A DNA stretch of 64,000 nt, taken from Trichoplax adhaerens (Eukaryota; Placozoa; Uniplacotomia; Trichoplacea; Trichoplacidae). The stretch is from positions 237,030-301,029 of the forward strand of contig NW_002060953.1 of NCBI RefSeq assembly GCF_000150275.1. Reading direction: 5' to 3'. This document shows positions 25,501 through 40,500 of the stretch, piece by piece (the stretch's first letter is position 1; each line of letters starts with the position of its first letter). The notes under the pieces were generated by a model, which was given only the letters and a program-made list of their open reading frames with translations, did not search any database and was not told the DNA's origin. The position numbers were made by a program, and so were the translations under genes.

Positions 25501-28500
25501 GTAGCGTAATCATCGCAAAGTATCGATCACTCCTTGAATTATACCGGTACTCATTATGTCCTTCCTACTATGTAATTATCACAAAGTTAGGCGATTAAAT
25601 ACATGGTGTTCAATTTGATAATTAATTGTTTCTATTCAACAACCGACTATAGGAATGATGATAATATCCCGACTCATTATTCTTTCCATTTCCTATTGCT
25701 TTTAACTTTATTATGGTCAAAGTAATTGCAGATAGCAGAAATGTCCCCTTCTTATTCAATAATACTTATTACTGAAGCAAAAAAATCCTAAACACTGAAC
25801 AGCATCTCATTCTTTATCAGCTACTGTGCTAAAATTTGGTAAAGAGCACTAGATAAAATAAGAAAAAGTTCAACTTTATCCAAAAACATTACATCAATAA
25901 TTCTTATCAAAGCTGATTAATCGATATCAAACAAAAGATATGAGCAGCAATCGTTTGTAATTAATCAACTCAATTGGATACGGTTGATTGAATACCCAAT
26001 CATATCTATTTCGTTTAATCATGTTTACTTTGACAAATTTTAATATTAGGTTTCATCCTGGCATTGTTATTAATCATCGTTTATTTTTACTTTATCTAGA
26101 GAATAGTTCGTCATATAGCTGATCGAGAGCTAAAATGAATATCGATCATAGATAGCCGCTTGATGCTTTTAAGGCACATACAATATAATAGCTCACTGGA
26201 ATAAATACCTTATTTTAGTTTACTTCCGTAGCTAATAAATAATTATCAGTAAAATTATAAAATAATAAAATCATGATAATCATTCAATTGTAGTCAAAAG
26301 CTATTCTATTTCTCATCTATTATGCAGTTATTATTTACCCCTCACTTCCTTCGCTCGCTTCTAACTATTAATAGCCACTTCCTCTAGAACAAATCAAAGA
26401 GTATGACTATTTATCCATTTCTTTATAGCTTCCTTTGATTACTAAGCCATCAAAAACAATTTTGTAATCTCGGTTATTTATTATTATCTATTGAGCTATA
26501 TTTGATCTTATTAATATCTATATGAAAAGGCTAAGACTGCATTCATGTTGGTTAGCGTGATTGATTCTAAAGACAGTTTCAATGCCATTGTTGATCGCTA
26601 TCTTCCTGTTTTTAACCGACTCATTGATTGACAAGGCACTTCCATCTTTAAATTGAATTACTTTCAATTACTATTGATAGATCAAAATTCAATCTAATAT
26701 TTTTCTATAATAAGTTTGCAGTGATTACAAAAATACAATTCTTAGATTTTATGCAACTAATTCATATATCCTATTCAGTAAAAAAATTATAAATAATTTG
26801 ATATAGATAAAATTTTTCAAACAAACTTCAAGAAATATATCGCACTATAAGTATTACTGAGCATTTCTATAATTGATAGCAGATCAGTAATGTAGTAGTA
26901 AATGTGTTAGGTTTGGTAACTTTTAATCATATGCGATAATGTAGAGGTAAAATCAAAAAGGCATTAATACATTATGTGCCTTAGCTATAAGTAGCTGCTA
27001 AAAATCGGCAGAAGAGGCAGATATTTCGCTGATGGTATTCTATAGCAGTGTCATGAATTTACGAACAGGTCACAGTTATCTTGTAGCTGATAAGTAAATT
27101 CGCTATTAACAACTGAACTGAAATATTTAATTTCAATGATCAATTTAATATCCTAAAACTAATAAATAGACAAATAATCTCGCTATAGGCCAGCAACAAT
27201 GCACTCTATTAGATGATAATCACGCCTGTTGCAAATAGATTTAAATTTCTGCCCTGGAATTTCATGGTCACGCCATATTAATTCAGATATATACAAAAAT
27301 AATGATGCCATAACATGCAGAGTATTACTTATCCCGAGTTTCTTAGTGTAATAGTATCACAACATATTAATTTCAATCTTTCGTATGGAAAATGGAAGAA
27401 AAAATATCTTAAAGTACCCACAGGTTCAATTTAACAACTTCCAATGTTATCTTATACTTTATGCAGCTGCAATACGGGTGCCCTTAGAACTACAAATTGT
27501 CATGCATGACAGCAAATACCACGACTTGATGATATCTAGCTACAAAATTCACTATTAATTTGGATATACAGTCAAGAAGGAACTGAAAAATAAGCGAATA
27601 GGAACTTTATAGAGGCAATTATTTCGTATTTATGATCTTATATCACCACTTTTTATGCCAAAATTTCCTCAGTTACCCTATAATGTCTATTTTAAATAAA
27701 GCAAACACTATTTTATTTCCCTATATTGTCTCCTGTACTATGATTGTCATGGTGCGAACTACCGTGAAGAAATAGCTATCTAAATTTGGTTAATATAATA
27801 TAGTGATAATATATTACAACTAGTTACTTACAATAGGAATTACTCTAATTATAAATGTGTTACAGTAAATTTAATGCTGTGCTGTAATGTGCACTGAAAT
27901 GATTCTGTGAATGGACATATTGTAGTCCGACTGTGAAAAATTAGTTAGTAGATGTTCTCCTAAATATTTTTATAAGATGACTCGTGAATGTTAGCTACTA
28001 TAGAAGGGTATATAAGCCCGTCAGATAGTTGAATGAAGTAGTTCTCAATTGTCAAGTTGAGTTTAATGTAGAATCAAAGGCGTCTAAATTCTTGTGAGGT
28101 AGTTAAGGAATAGCGAATCCCGGAGACTATAGTAATTTAGAGATTTGTTTTACGTTATCCTTGTCACGAAGCTGGTTTGTGACAATGATACATAGGCCTA
28201 CTATTTGTAGAATTCGCTAATATACCAAAAAAAACAATTTCATTCTTACCCCACTCAATGACCCCTATAGAACTATGTTATTTTCATTCATGGAATAAAT
28301 ATATCGCTCCTTATTCTAGATTTCTCTTCATCGAAGGCCTATAGTATAAACTTTTCATTTTAAAGGAAAACATACTTATAAACTAATTTACTCATTCTTT
28401 CAATAGTAACGATAGCTTTGCCATCAGAAGCGATTGCAGCAATAAATCATATGTCTTAAGTGAAGATGATGCGGGCAATTATGCGAAATTATAGCTAGTA

Positions 28501-31500
28501 TAAAGTAGAATTCTTCTCAAAATGCTATATGCATCTACAAATTACTAGAATAGCTAAAACGAAATCTTAGCGAGATCGATTTTAAGATCTTATTGTAATT
28601 ATCTACTTCTTATTTTAATCCTCTTGAAGCGGCCAACTCTAGAACATGCAAATCTAAATTTAAAATAGATTAATATAGCACCAAATGCTAACCGCCGATC
28701 AATTAACCTATATCGATCATCATAATCTTATTGCTAAGCCTTGAGCAAGATTAGCGCTAAATGAGAATCTTTCATGTTAGCTAACTTTGTTAATTCTAAT
28801 CCATATCTCATTCCCGAAAATTTTCAGTAGTATCAGCAATTCATTTTATGCAACTGGTTCAACACTTTGATATACAAGAATAAACAAATAAATCTTTTTA
28901 GCATTATCAAAACTCTTTATTGCCATAAATTCATGACTTCTTATTCTTAATTAATACTTTGAAACTTGATTCTAAATTAACTAAGGAGTGAATTTTTAAA
29001 TGATATTAAATTATTTTTACCATATTAGCATCTGCTTCTTAATATATCGCTAGCTATGTTGTTATTATGATTAATATTTTTCTTCAGGCGGCATATGCTT
29101 AAAATTACGTCAATGATACACGTTTAAAATCTCTGAAATATCCACGAGTAATTTACTAGCCACTTCTTCTTACTTAAAACAAAATATGATACCTGCGAAA
29201 ACCCTAATCAACCGTGGCTCAAGCCTCCTAAGGCATAAATTCCAAAAGAATAAGCAATGAAATAAGGATTTAGTATCCTAGCACAAATTTTGAATTCTTA
29301 AACAACGAGAAATACAGAAAATATGCTCTTCGAGTATGAATAATTTGACATATAAAAATGAGAATCTTAAAGTTCTTAATAATTTATATAAATATTTTAT
29401 GATAGCTATTAACTACATTTACGAAGATCTGTGAATGTATGGCAACGCTATATAGCTTGTATCAGACATTATAAAAATTACAATCAAGATGCCTATTCTT
29501 AAGATAATATTCTGGTAACTAGTAAATCAAGAATAGCAAAAAAATAACGGGCTCCGGTTAGGGTTAGGGCATGCAGAAATACTATGGGTCGATTTGCTGA
29601 TTCAAAACTATAGCTGGAATAGGTTGGCGATTATTTTAAAGCTTAAATGCAAGCTATTCTTAATCTAAATTTTCAAGGAATTCTTAATCTAAATTTTCAA
29701 AGAAAAGAGAAATGATGAGAATTAACAATCAAGAATAATGAGTACTATATTATTCTGAGCTCATTTTCTCTTCTGATTGAAAATGTTTTATCTTAGTTGA
29801 CAACAATCTTTAACATTTAGAATGCTAATTCTAGAAATAGATAGTATTACAGAAAAATAGTAATTAGAAGAGAGATAGACAGACATGTGAAAACCTGTGC
29901 TAATGACAAATAAAGAGAATATAGAAATTTTATTCTCTTCATAATCAATAACTATAACAAAGACATTCCTTCGGCGCAACAATAATCTAAATTAAAGCGG
30001 CAATATGAAATAGCTTAAAGTAATTTAATTGATACCGCGGAATAAATAAGAATTGTATACTCGATACCATAGTACGATGATCTGTGTCTAGCATTTATTT
30101 TTTAGATTTCATGAATTTTATAACAGTAGGCACATGCATAATACAATCATATGCTGACATATATAAACTGTTCATCAGTCTCCTGATGTGCTGATAGACA
30201 GGGCAGCAAAATATGCCGTATCTGAAATCTAGACATTTTAACTTAAATTAATCCTACTGATACCTCGTAATTACTGACATTAGAAGTATGATATTGGACA
30301 TTATTTAGACCATTAGACCATTATGAATGAATGTATGTATGGACAAGGCATATAGAATTGTAAAATTAATTTATTGCTTCCTGAAATTAGGATTGTTAAC
30401 TTATAACGGTAGCATTATGATGCAAAACTATAAGCAATGATCAAGACTGCACGCTATAATATAATTTTTATTAAAGAGGGATCAAATATAGTAAATTAAA
30501 TTAATTTATATTTAAAGGGTGGCCACTTTTTTATTTTTGACTAAAATATTGTATTATAAACTGATCAAACTTTTTTAAGATAAGACCAATAATTACTTTT
30601 AGTGATTTGTATAATGTAAGTCTGCAGATACTAGTGTACAACTGATAAAATTTCTATACTGTCAAGCAAAGATCAAAATCAGAAACAACAATAACAACAA
30701 TCATAACAACCCAAGAACAATGTATATTAACATTTAACGCTGACAGTAACGGTAGTCAATCATACTGATCGATTTTATTACAATAAATAAAATTATTGTA
30801 CGGGGTGATAGTATTATATTCAATCTTCTTTATGGCAATTGATTGGATTGCAATACTATAGAATTTGTCAACAGTATTTCTTGATCATACTATTCCCTGC
30901 TCAATAGTAAGCATTTTATTTAGTCCTAATTTTCTTCCTGTCGCGCCTAAATGTATACTTTTATGGTACACATTAGCCGGTAGTAACGATTAAAAAAAAA
31001 TTAGAATAGTTATTACTGGAATAACATCCGATATTGTTAAGAACGAGACTCAAGGAAGAAATACATCTTGCTTATATAAGAAATGCTCGTAAATATTAAT
31101 ATATAACGAAGCTACTGTTGTATTTAATGCTAATAAAGAAATTCCGCAGCAGATGAATCCCAATCGTATACGTACCCATTAATCGATAGGAGGTCCATTT
31201 TCAGCCAACAAGAAGCTAGAATTTATTGGTTCTACAGCTGAAACATCTGTAATAGAACATCTCGTTTTAAATTAATGTCATAAAAATCTTATGATAGCAG
31301 CAAATAGTTTACAAAAGTTAACAATTTTGATCTACGTTATGAACAGCGGCCTACTTTTTTCAATATATCTAAATAAAAAAATGCAATAGGAATTATATAC
31401 ATCGTGCAGTAATTAGAAATCAAGTGCTGGTAAGATGACGATGAATCTGGAAGTTAAATATTGTTTATGTATACTGGCTTTGTATCAATGCTCTCTTTAG

Positions 31501-34500
31501 TCAATATATGGAAGCTCATTCAATCCGACAAATCGTTTATCCTGACAGTACCAGCCAATATGTGGCGTGCGATTTCAATCTGTTGTTATTAAACTAGCTA
31601 AAGCGGATGTGAAGAATGACAGATAAAAAATTGTTTGGAATATTTTGCTTGATAACATTAAAAATCGAATATGATCATCAACAAAACAAGAGTATAGTTA
31701 CGGAACAATAAATAGAATGGTACAATTTAACTAAGAATTTCCATATAATAATAGATGACATTTTAATTAAATGAATAGTAAGCGACAATTAATAGGAAGC
31801 TTATTAATGATAATTACTACCTACTAAAATTAACTTGTTGTATGATACTGAACAATTCATATCAACGCGAGCTGTTGATTTGTTAAGATTCCATAAACTA
31901 TAGTTTAATCATTACTACTTCCACCTCCTTTTACATTAAGTCAATGCAACACTCATTATAGCTAATCTATTGACTAGAAATGCTCCATTAATCCAATATA
32001 ATCAATACCCATCTGCTGCTATATGTGCGGCAAATCATTTTAAAGATGAATTATTGATTTATCAATAAATGAAGAAAAAATATAATATAAAAATACACAT
32101 CTTTCATAATGTATTGTATTTATAAATATGATATACCGGGTTTCAGCTTCCTCTTTTTATAATTTAGTACTATAAACATGTCTTCAATTAAATCAATATC
32201 GATAGCTACCGCTCCAAATTAAAAGCACAGATTAGCCCATTTCGAATAGTATAAGTAAACAATTTATTTGTCATCTAATTCATACCGAGATAGATATATA
32301 CCTTATTCCTATCACCTCATTACCAATCCACTCTCCCACCTGCTACCATTAACATAGTAGATTCGGCTGTGATAAAATAGACTGATGCAAAGCTGTAAAT
32401 CTCATCTTCTATCTTTAAAATAATATTCCTACTCCTTGTAACTATTCTACAGCAATTATACTCGAAACGCCAATACCAGAACAGCAAAATATAACATTCG
32501 TCAGGTCAATAACAACTAAGATTACTTCTCTAAGTGGATACTTGGCCATTAAGCTTTGTTACTGTACGTCCAAAATCAAATTTTTACTTGACTATAATAC
32601 ATGGAAGCATTTTGGATACTTATAATCGCAATTGGGATATTCTAAATCTAAGCTAAAATTGATTAAATGTACGCCTCATACTTTCTTATAATTTGCTAAA
32701 ATTTTTCTCTATGGTTGATTACTTTGGTAATTACTCAATCCGCTATCATATTTCTTTCTAAAAGCCTTTCACCGATTATCGACAGAATTATTTAACAGTT
32801 AGTACCAAATTTATCATTTATCTTCATTTGTCAAGCTTCTACTAATTTTGAAAAAGGTATTAACGAATTGAAAAATTATCCGGAAAAGTTAAAACACTGC
32901 CTTATAACAATACAGTTAAGGGTATCGACTCATACAAAAACATACTATATCTCTCATTTCCTTATTTCGGTTACTAATTTCAAGAGTTACGGTATTTATC
33001 GCCGGATAAATACTAATCTAGAAATCCATATCATCTTAATCTAGACACTAAGTCAAAATACGGGTGCTGTTCAAATAATTTTCTTTTACTCCATAAATTA
33101 TTTCATTCAATCTTCATCTATCTACGCTAAAACAACTATTTCGACCACATCGGCCATTATCACCATTAGATTGCTAAGCGGCAGATTTAATCGAATTCAA
33201 AGATGAAGAACCAGGGTAGGAATTATTTAATCGCAGCTATATAAAATTGTTATTGTCCGTTATTAAACGTTAGATTAATAATTAAGAACGTTTAATATGT
33301 TTATCACTACATCCACAAAAGTGTATTTTAATAATTCTTCATCAAGGCTCCCCTTATCATCGCCATCATAATCTTTGTAATTATTTATTCATTTACAGGT
33401 TAAGTTTCAATCTATAGGTGTATTATAAACTAACCCCAATTAACGTAACAATAAACAAACTTAGGCCAATTCATGCTAAGTACACGAACAAACCTTATGT
33501 TTATCGGTAGTATTTTTAATTAGATATCCTGCAAGTTAAACACGTCTGCCTCCTTATAACATCGGTAATAAATGAAATAAGAATGATCCTCTTGATTAAT
33601 GTCTTACACATGACAGATAGGCACAGTTAGTTATAAAGCTGTGAAATCAAGCAATCCCCGAAAAAATTTTTAAAATGACATATACTAGCAAATGCACCGA
33701 TCCATCAAGGAATATTGCTGTATATTTGTATGATCATCCTCATAAATGTTACAACTAATATCAGTAAAATATTCATTATACTAGAAATATTTAGCAATAC
33801 CAAATAACAGGAATTTTCTACTTTATGTTATAGTTCGAACTATGAAAGAGCTATGATGGCATATTACTTGCATATCAATAACTACTGTATTATTTCCATC
33901 TACTATCTTTCTGACAACTAATAATTCGCACAGTCTAACCTATTTAAATTACAGTATTATAGAGAATTTTTCGTATATATTTTAAATTAATTTTATACGT
34001 AGCATAAATTAAAATATCTAACTTACGCCTCAAGCACGTAAAATCAGTCAATTTCTGTCTAGCAAATAGATTAAGAATATACGTAAGTTAGTAATTTCAG
34101 CGACGATGGAAAGCCTAGAATTCCTTCTAGTATTAGACATATGGTAGTCATCTTTAATTATAATTCTAAATCCATCTTCATTCTCAAATACATATGAAAG
34201 AAATTTACATCATGTATTTTAACATACTCCAACGTCCAACCATTAGCGTTACTAATAAACAATTTCTTATCCTGTCAATAGTAGGTATACTGTAAGCGTA
34301 AATATTAAATAAGTTGCTTTCATAAAATTACACTTTAAAAAATTCGCTTTACCCTTTAGATTAGTTACATTTTTGAACCTACAGTTAGACAATATGGTAG
34401 GTTTCTTATATATTAAACAATCCCGTAACTGGTTTTTATCCTGCACTAAAACTACTCCACATGCCTGCCGTTAAAAATGAAATACGTACGTCCGATCATA

Positions 34501-37500
34501 TTTCGGTACAGACAAAAAATTTTAATTCAGTTTAATAGACATGATATTTTCTATATTTATTATAGCCAATAATTATTTGGTAAACATACACGGAAGCCAT
34601 ATGGGGGAAAATGTAATAAATTTTCTTACATTAATAGAATATTGCATGTAAATAGTTATTTCTAAATTTCAGATACACGTATGATTGTGTATACTTTATA
34701 CACTGAAGCTGGACACTCAGTAGATCGATTGTTCAAACTTATAGTTGTTATGAAAGGAAGTTATAATATTCACAAGAAATTAAGGATTCAATAAATATAT
34801 ATGATGTATGATAGCAAGTTCAATGTGGCGCTAATACCTTTAAAGAATCTTAGCCATTTAGTTCCCCATTCATCATTATAACTGCTCACAAACAGAAAAA
34901 CCAATCACACTTCAACATTAATTTTATAACAGTCATCGAGCCTTAGTGCCTACAAATTCTATCAATTTTGATCATAATTTTATTGATATAGAAAACATTT
35001 ACTTCACTTCAATTAAGACGCTAAATATATGTGCTTAACCGATAGAGAACAATATTACACATGTGAGTATCAATAGTAAGCGATAAAATAACAAACAAAA
35101 ATACCGAAAAGTCATTCTCTCATACTATAAAAGAATTATCTTGATATTGTAAAAATATCAAACGCAACTACTTTTGAGTCTAAAGGTAATCATTTTTAAT
35201 CAAAGGTGATAACACGCAAGTTATTTAAATTACACACTTCGAGATTTTATTAGCATAGGACGGAATAGATTTTCCATCGCCTAATTTTTTATAGTATCCT
35301 AGAATGTTATTTATTTTTTCAATTCATTACTTCAATATTATAATAATCTGCATAAGTAATAGTGATGGAAGCAATATTGTAAGAATATCCTGTTATTTTA
35401 TTCCCATATGAAAGATAATTGCTAATTCTTGTACTGAACAATACATTATTTGCATGGTATCTTTCAGTAATTATTAGTCAATGTAAAAACAGTTTATGTA
35501 TGATGCTTAGTCTTATTAGAATGCTAGCTTCGCACATTTAATTCGTTAATCGATTCTTAAAATATAAAACATATTACAGCTTTTTTAGGCGAACATTGGA
35601 GTTATTATATCATGTTCATATATCTTTTACCCTAATTCTATAATGCCGGCATGTTTCCGTATTTGTTACTGCAAATTAATGATTTTATTTTATCCTTAAA
35701 TCAAAGTTTTAACAAATGATTCAATGATCGGTAAACATATTGATGAATGATGGCGATATAAGGGGTAAAATTTCAGCCGTGAAGAAAGTAAAAAATAACA
35801 ATAATTGATTAATAATTGCCCATTGATCTAAACTATAAACATGACAGAACCGAATTCTGTTTATCAAAAAAATAACAATTGATTTAGACAATTTTATTTT
35901 TCCAAATCTATTGTAATGATGTCCATTCGGTGGCTGATATTGCGCTTTTAAACAAGGCGGTTGCCAATGTTATAGCAATACAACATGGAAAGATTCTATT
36001 TTACTTACGCCACCATCATCATGGACGGTCTCATTGCCACAATATCCCACGGTACAGCATGTTGATGCATTCAATCGACATTGTCATGCAGCCACTATAC
36101 CGGCAACAACATCAATGTCATCGCCATCAACGTTGCTTCATACTATTTCTTCAACTCATGACAAAACAACGAATAATTATATCCATCGGGGTCAACTGTT
36201 TGACCCAACTATACCTAATACTTCAGTAGACCCTTATAAAACCACCAGCAATTACAATAATCATACAGCGGCAACTCCTCTTGTCTATTGCTTCTATTCT
36301 CCTACAACTGGTTATCCTTATGAAACAGCAACATCAGTACCCAATGCAGCCACTGCTTTAACTTCTACCCTACCGAATGATTATAAACAATTTTCGGCTG
36401 AAGGTTAGTATTTTATGTTGATTGACCTCAATAAGTACTCCACTTGTTCATGTCGCTGATAATAATTGTTATCATCATCTTTATTATTATCATCAGTAGC
36501 AGCATTATTATCAACATTGGGTTTTATGATATAAAAACCTTCGAGATCTAAATACTATTTCTGACATAGCAGTCATCTGGGTACTTCTAAGACGAGTTTT
36601 GTTTATCTTTATAGCTATTATTACAAACTTAGGTTAAAATCGAATTATTATAATATGAGTAAACATTACGATCACAATCCGATACATTCATCTACTCATA
36701 TCAACATACTTATAGAACGAGATCGATACCCTATTATTCAAGTAAAATACACCCGCAACTGAAACATTCAGGTATCAATTGATTAACTTCTACACAGAAA
36801 ATGCTATAAAGTTCTTAAAATTAAAGTAAATTATGGTCTTTATTTTCTCTATTCCAATTAAAAGACTAACACGGAGGTATATCACATCTAGCTTAATCTC
36901 CACTTGAGGACACAACATTCTAGCTTTCACACACATTCGTACTTTATGTATAATTCAGTTAGAAAGAATTATTTTATCATTTTGTAGCGTATCCTTCCCA
37001 GACACTATTTCATATTTGCAATGTTTACCTATGCAGAAACTGGTAGATCATTATACGTAGACAAGCAGTTTTCTTAGATGACTAACAGGAAAATTTCTAC
37101 ACCGTTATCAGGTTCAGTACCTGTGTCGTAGAAACAGTTCCGTTTATTCCAAGCTGATTATACCAAAATTCTATTGCAACTACCGTAGTTAATAATCAAT
37201 ACAGATACACAGTTTTCTCCTTTCAAGCTATCCATAATGTATAAAATATAATCTTTGTAGCTTCACAATCGATATAATTTCCTCTCTTTTAGTCGAATCA
37301 GAGCATACTCATAACTCCTTCTACAATATGCATAAACTATCTTCCTCAATCACTACTTAATATTTGACTCTTAACGGGAGCATGTAGGAGACCAGTATAA
37401 ATGATATAATTTATCTTTGGAGTGATAAGTTGCTAACAAGCAACGGTTGTTCAATTTTTGTGCTCATAAAATCTAAAACTATCGTTACATTTCATTTCAT

Positions 37501-40500
37501 CCTACAGCGTAAAGATTTCGATTTGATTACCATCTATTGACTCATTGTATAAGCTCTAAGAAAGATTATCAGTAATAATTCTCAAGTAATATAAGAAGAA
37601 CTAATGGATGATTTTCAACTACGATAGTATTGAAAGTAGTGAATAAAGGTCTTAACTTTAATGTTGAGGAGAACAAGCTTTCAGGTCGTAATAGGAATTA
37701 AATATGGAAATTTACAAAGTCTATACGTAAGATAGAACGTAGACTAATAAATAGGAATCACGCAAGAGAAGTGTATCTAGCCAAAGTCAATCATCACACT
37801 AAATGAAACAAAAACTTTTATCTTTCCAAGAAAACTTTCCTTATTAAATTCTATGCTATACGTAAAACCTTACTTAGGAATCTTTCAGTTTCCTGAATAA
37901 TAATCAACCAGTCAACTAGAGTATCCATTTAACATCTACAATAAATAGGAGGGATGTACTTTTAGCGATACTGAAGGGATATTAAAAGTTCTTTCTTATT
38001 TACCGTTATGTTCCGGGTAGACCCTAAATAATATTATAGTAGCAAGCTGTAATGTCATATAAACTAGGCTATCCTAACAATTAATGCTATGAGAGTAATT
38101 AAAAGACTTCTTAATTTCTAAATATTTATTAATAAATTATTAATACAGAACTTTAACTATTTCAACTCTCTCCTGTGACTAAGTATCAACTACTAATCGC
38201 ATATCCTATTTGATATTCTGCAATGAGTAGAATGAAACAATTTTTAGCAGAAAGTCTGTACTTATTACTTATACGTGGTAGCTATCGAAAGTACACGAAT
38301 GTAAATCTTTCACTACCTCAAACAATAAATCTCTATGGTTAGGTGACATTATATACTTATTTACCGCGATTTTGAAACACTAGTAACCTCGCCAGTCAGT
38401 ATCTAACTCGGTATGAGCTATCAATTAAATTACACTAACTTAAGTCAGCTATTAATCAATGGCAACGCTTAAACTTAACTTTTCAAATGCATCGAGTGAT
38501 AGCCAATAGTGACGACGAAAAGTCAAAGCATGCAGTTGTGAAGTAAGTCTGCTTTCACTGAGCTTAGACTAGGCTTCTATCGAAAGTACCATATTATATG
38601 TAGAAGAATTATGCTTCTACTTCCGTTTTGGAATAGTTGCTTTAGTGCTATCTATTCAATCATCCAACTTTGATATTTCTATTGATGTGTTCTTTCTTAA
38701 TTTGCAACAAAATATACCTTAGTAGCTAAATTTATCTTGATAAAGCGGTTAAAGTTCTGAGCTTGGAAACTGTCAGAGCAATTCTTGACCAATTTTTCCT
38801 TGCAAAACGGTACTTCAGCAATAAGCTAAATGCATCGTTCATTTTTCAAAATTATCAGTATGGCCATAAAATCATTTTTCATAGCTAACTTCGTCTTTAT
38901 CGCCTACTGTATCAGCTAATTATAGCAGTTATGGTTAAGAACTCATACACTACGATTATATATCATTAGATCTTTAAATCCAATTATAACAGCGGATTCA
39001 TACTTCTATATATTCACTTCAGTATTGTAAGTTTACTATGCTCAACTTATAGGTTTGCAATCCTTTATTTTGGTTCCTAGTTCTATATTAATCCTGTCAA
39101 GATAACTTTATGTCATAAAAATAGAAATACAGGTTACCTCATATTCGTAATCAATTTTTTCAATATTTTCTACCGCTATCCAGTCCACTGACTGAATTAT
39201 GCCTTTCGGTAGTCTAGCGCCATTAAGCGGATGCTAACGAAATTTTGGCGATCGCAATATCAAGGCTTCTAATGATCCTTTATTCTCTATTTGTATTAAT
39301 CGCTTCCCATTACGAGCGACAGAAGTAATGATACAAAGTGACACTATAAATATCTTACAGCCAATTTAAACTCCGTCATCTATTTGATTTAATCTGATAT
39401 TTGCCTTGCAGAGAAAAGATCAATTCGTTCTCTGATATCTTAGTTTATCATACATTGATATATTTGTTTTATATCTGGAGAAATAGATAAGACATAGACT
39501 TTATCTCCAGTAACTGTGAATGTTTAGTCATGATTTGTCTTCTTTCTTATACCTTTATTCACTCGTAGCCTTGCTCTATATGCTATACAAACGTTCCTTT
39601 TAAGGTACTTAGCAGAAAATAACAACGACAAAAATGGTTATGAAGAGATTAAAAAGGGCAGAATCAATTCATCTGCATTACCGTTTCCAGGTCTCATCAC
39701 TTATCGTTTAGATTACTATAGCTATTCACTATATTAAACTTAAACCAAGGGCTTTTTATTACTGAATGGATATGTATAGTATAACTTGAGATTAGTTTTA
39801 TCGATTACCACAAATGTAAAGAAATTGTGTTCTACATATTATTTCAACGCTATAAGCGTTTTTTCGGGAAATGTCTTAAGTTTTCATAGTCTTGCTTGAA
39901 AGCAGTCTCTACACTAACTAGAATTTTACAAAGTGACAACGGTCCCAATCAATTTTCTTACTCTACAGAAAGTAAAATTGCTGTCATTCCGTATCATATG
40001 TTTGCACAGTACTATCTAATTGATTCAAATTCGGTGGAACGACTAATACAAATTGCTTTAAAGGTGTAGCCAGACTATTTTAGCCTTGTAGATGGATGTT
40101 TGATGCCATAGTCTCTTAAAAAAGTCACCATTCAATTAGAATTGAGCGTCAGATTCAATGCGAAGATTCCGCTAATAAATTGCTGAAATACTACCGTTAT
40201 ACTACTTTTAAATGATTCACTTTCTTTTCCTGCAATAGATTGCGTAATTATGCGTATACATATATTTGCGTTTAAATTTTACAAATAAATAATTCAATTG
40301 AGGTCATACTTTTATGGGCCCACTGCAATGCGGAAGTGATAAGTCAGTTATTATTCAATATTAGAACATTTATCCTTATACTGCTTTTGTTCCATACTAT
40401 CCACAATATTGGATACTTGCTGAAAAATAGAATCCTGGTCAATTGAAATAGCTCTAGCAAATAAAATTAATCAATGATTCAATACTTACTATTCACCCAA

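Larger units (their letters stand above)
22528..35956. other. ETS gene intron 1, 13.4 kb
   Basis: Mostly AT-rich non-coding DNA. It contains the candidate exons at 23979-24164 and 24722-24853, a repeat B copy at 27780-28222, a short TTAGGG-type run at 29556-29569, a 24-bp tandem duplication at 29656-29703 and an AAC-rich run near 30688-30725. I see nothing else supportable. Confidence 0.5.

Noticed and set aside
29556-29569. Chromosome-end or fusion signal from TTAGGG units
   Set aside because: Just over two units; too short for telomeric origin.
35930-36229. 99-codon frame overlapping ETS exon 2
   Set aside because: It runs in another frame over the exon that joins in phase to the ETS domain; its His/Arg-rich peptide is the shadow of that exon.
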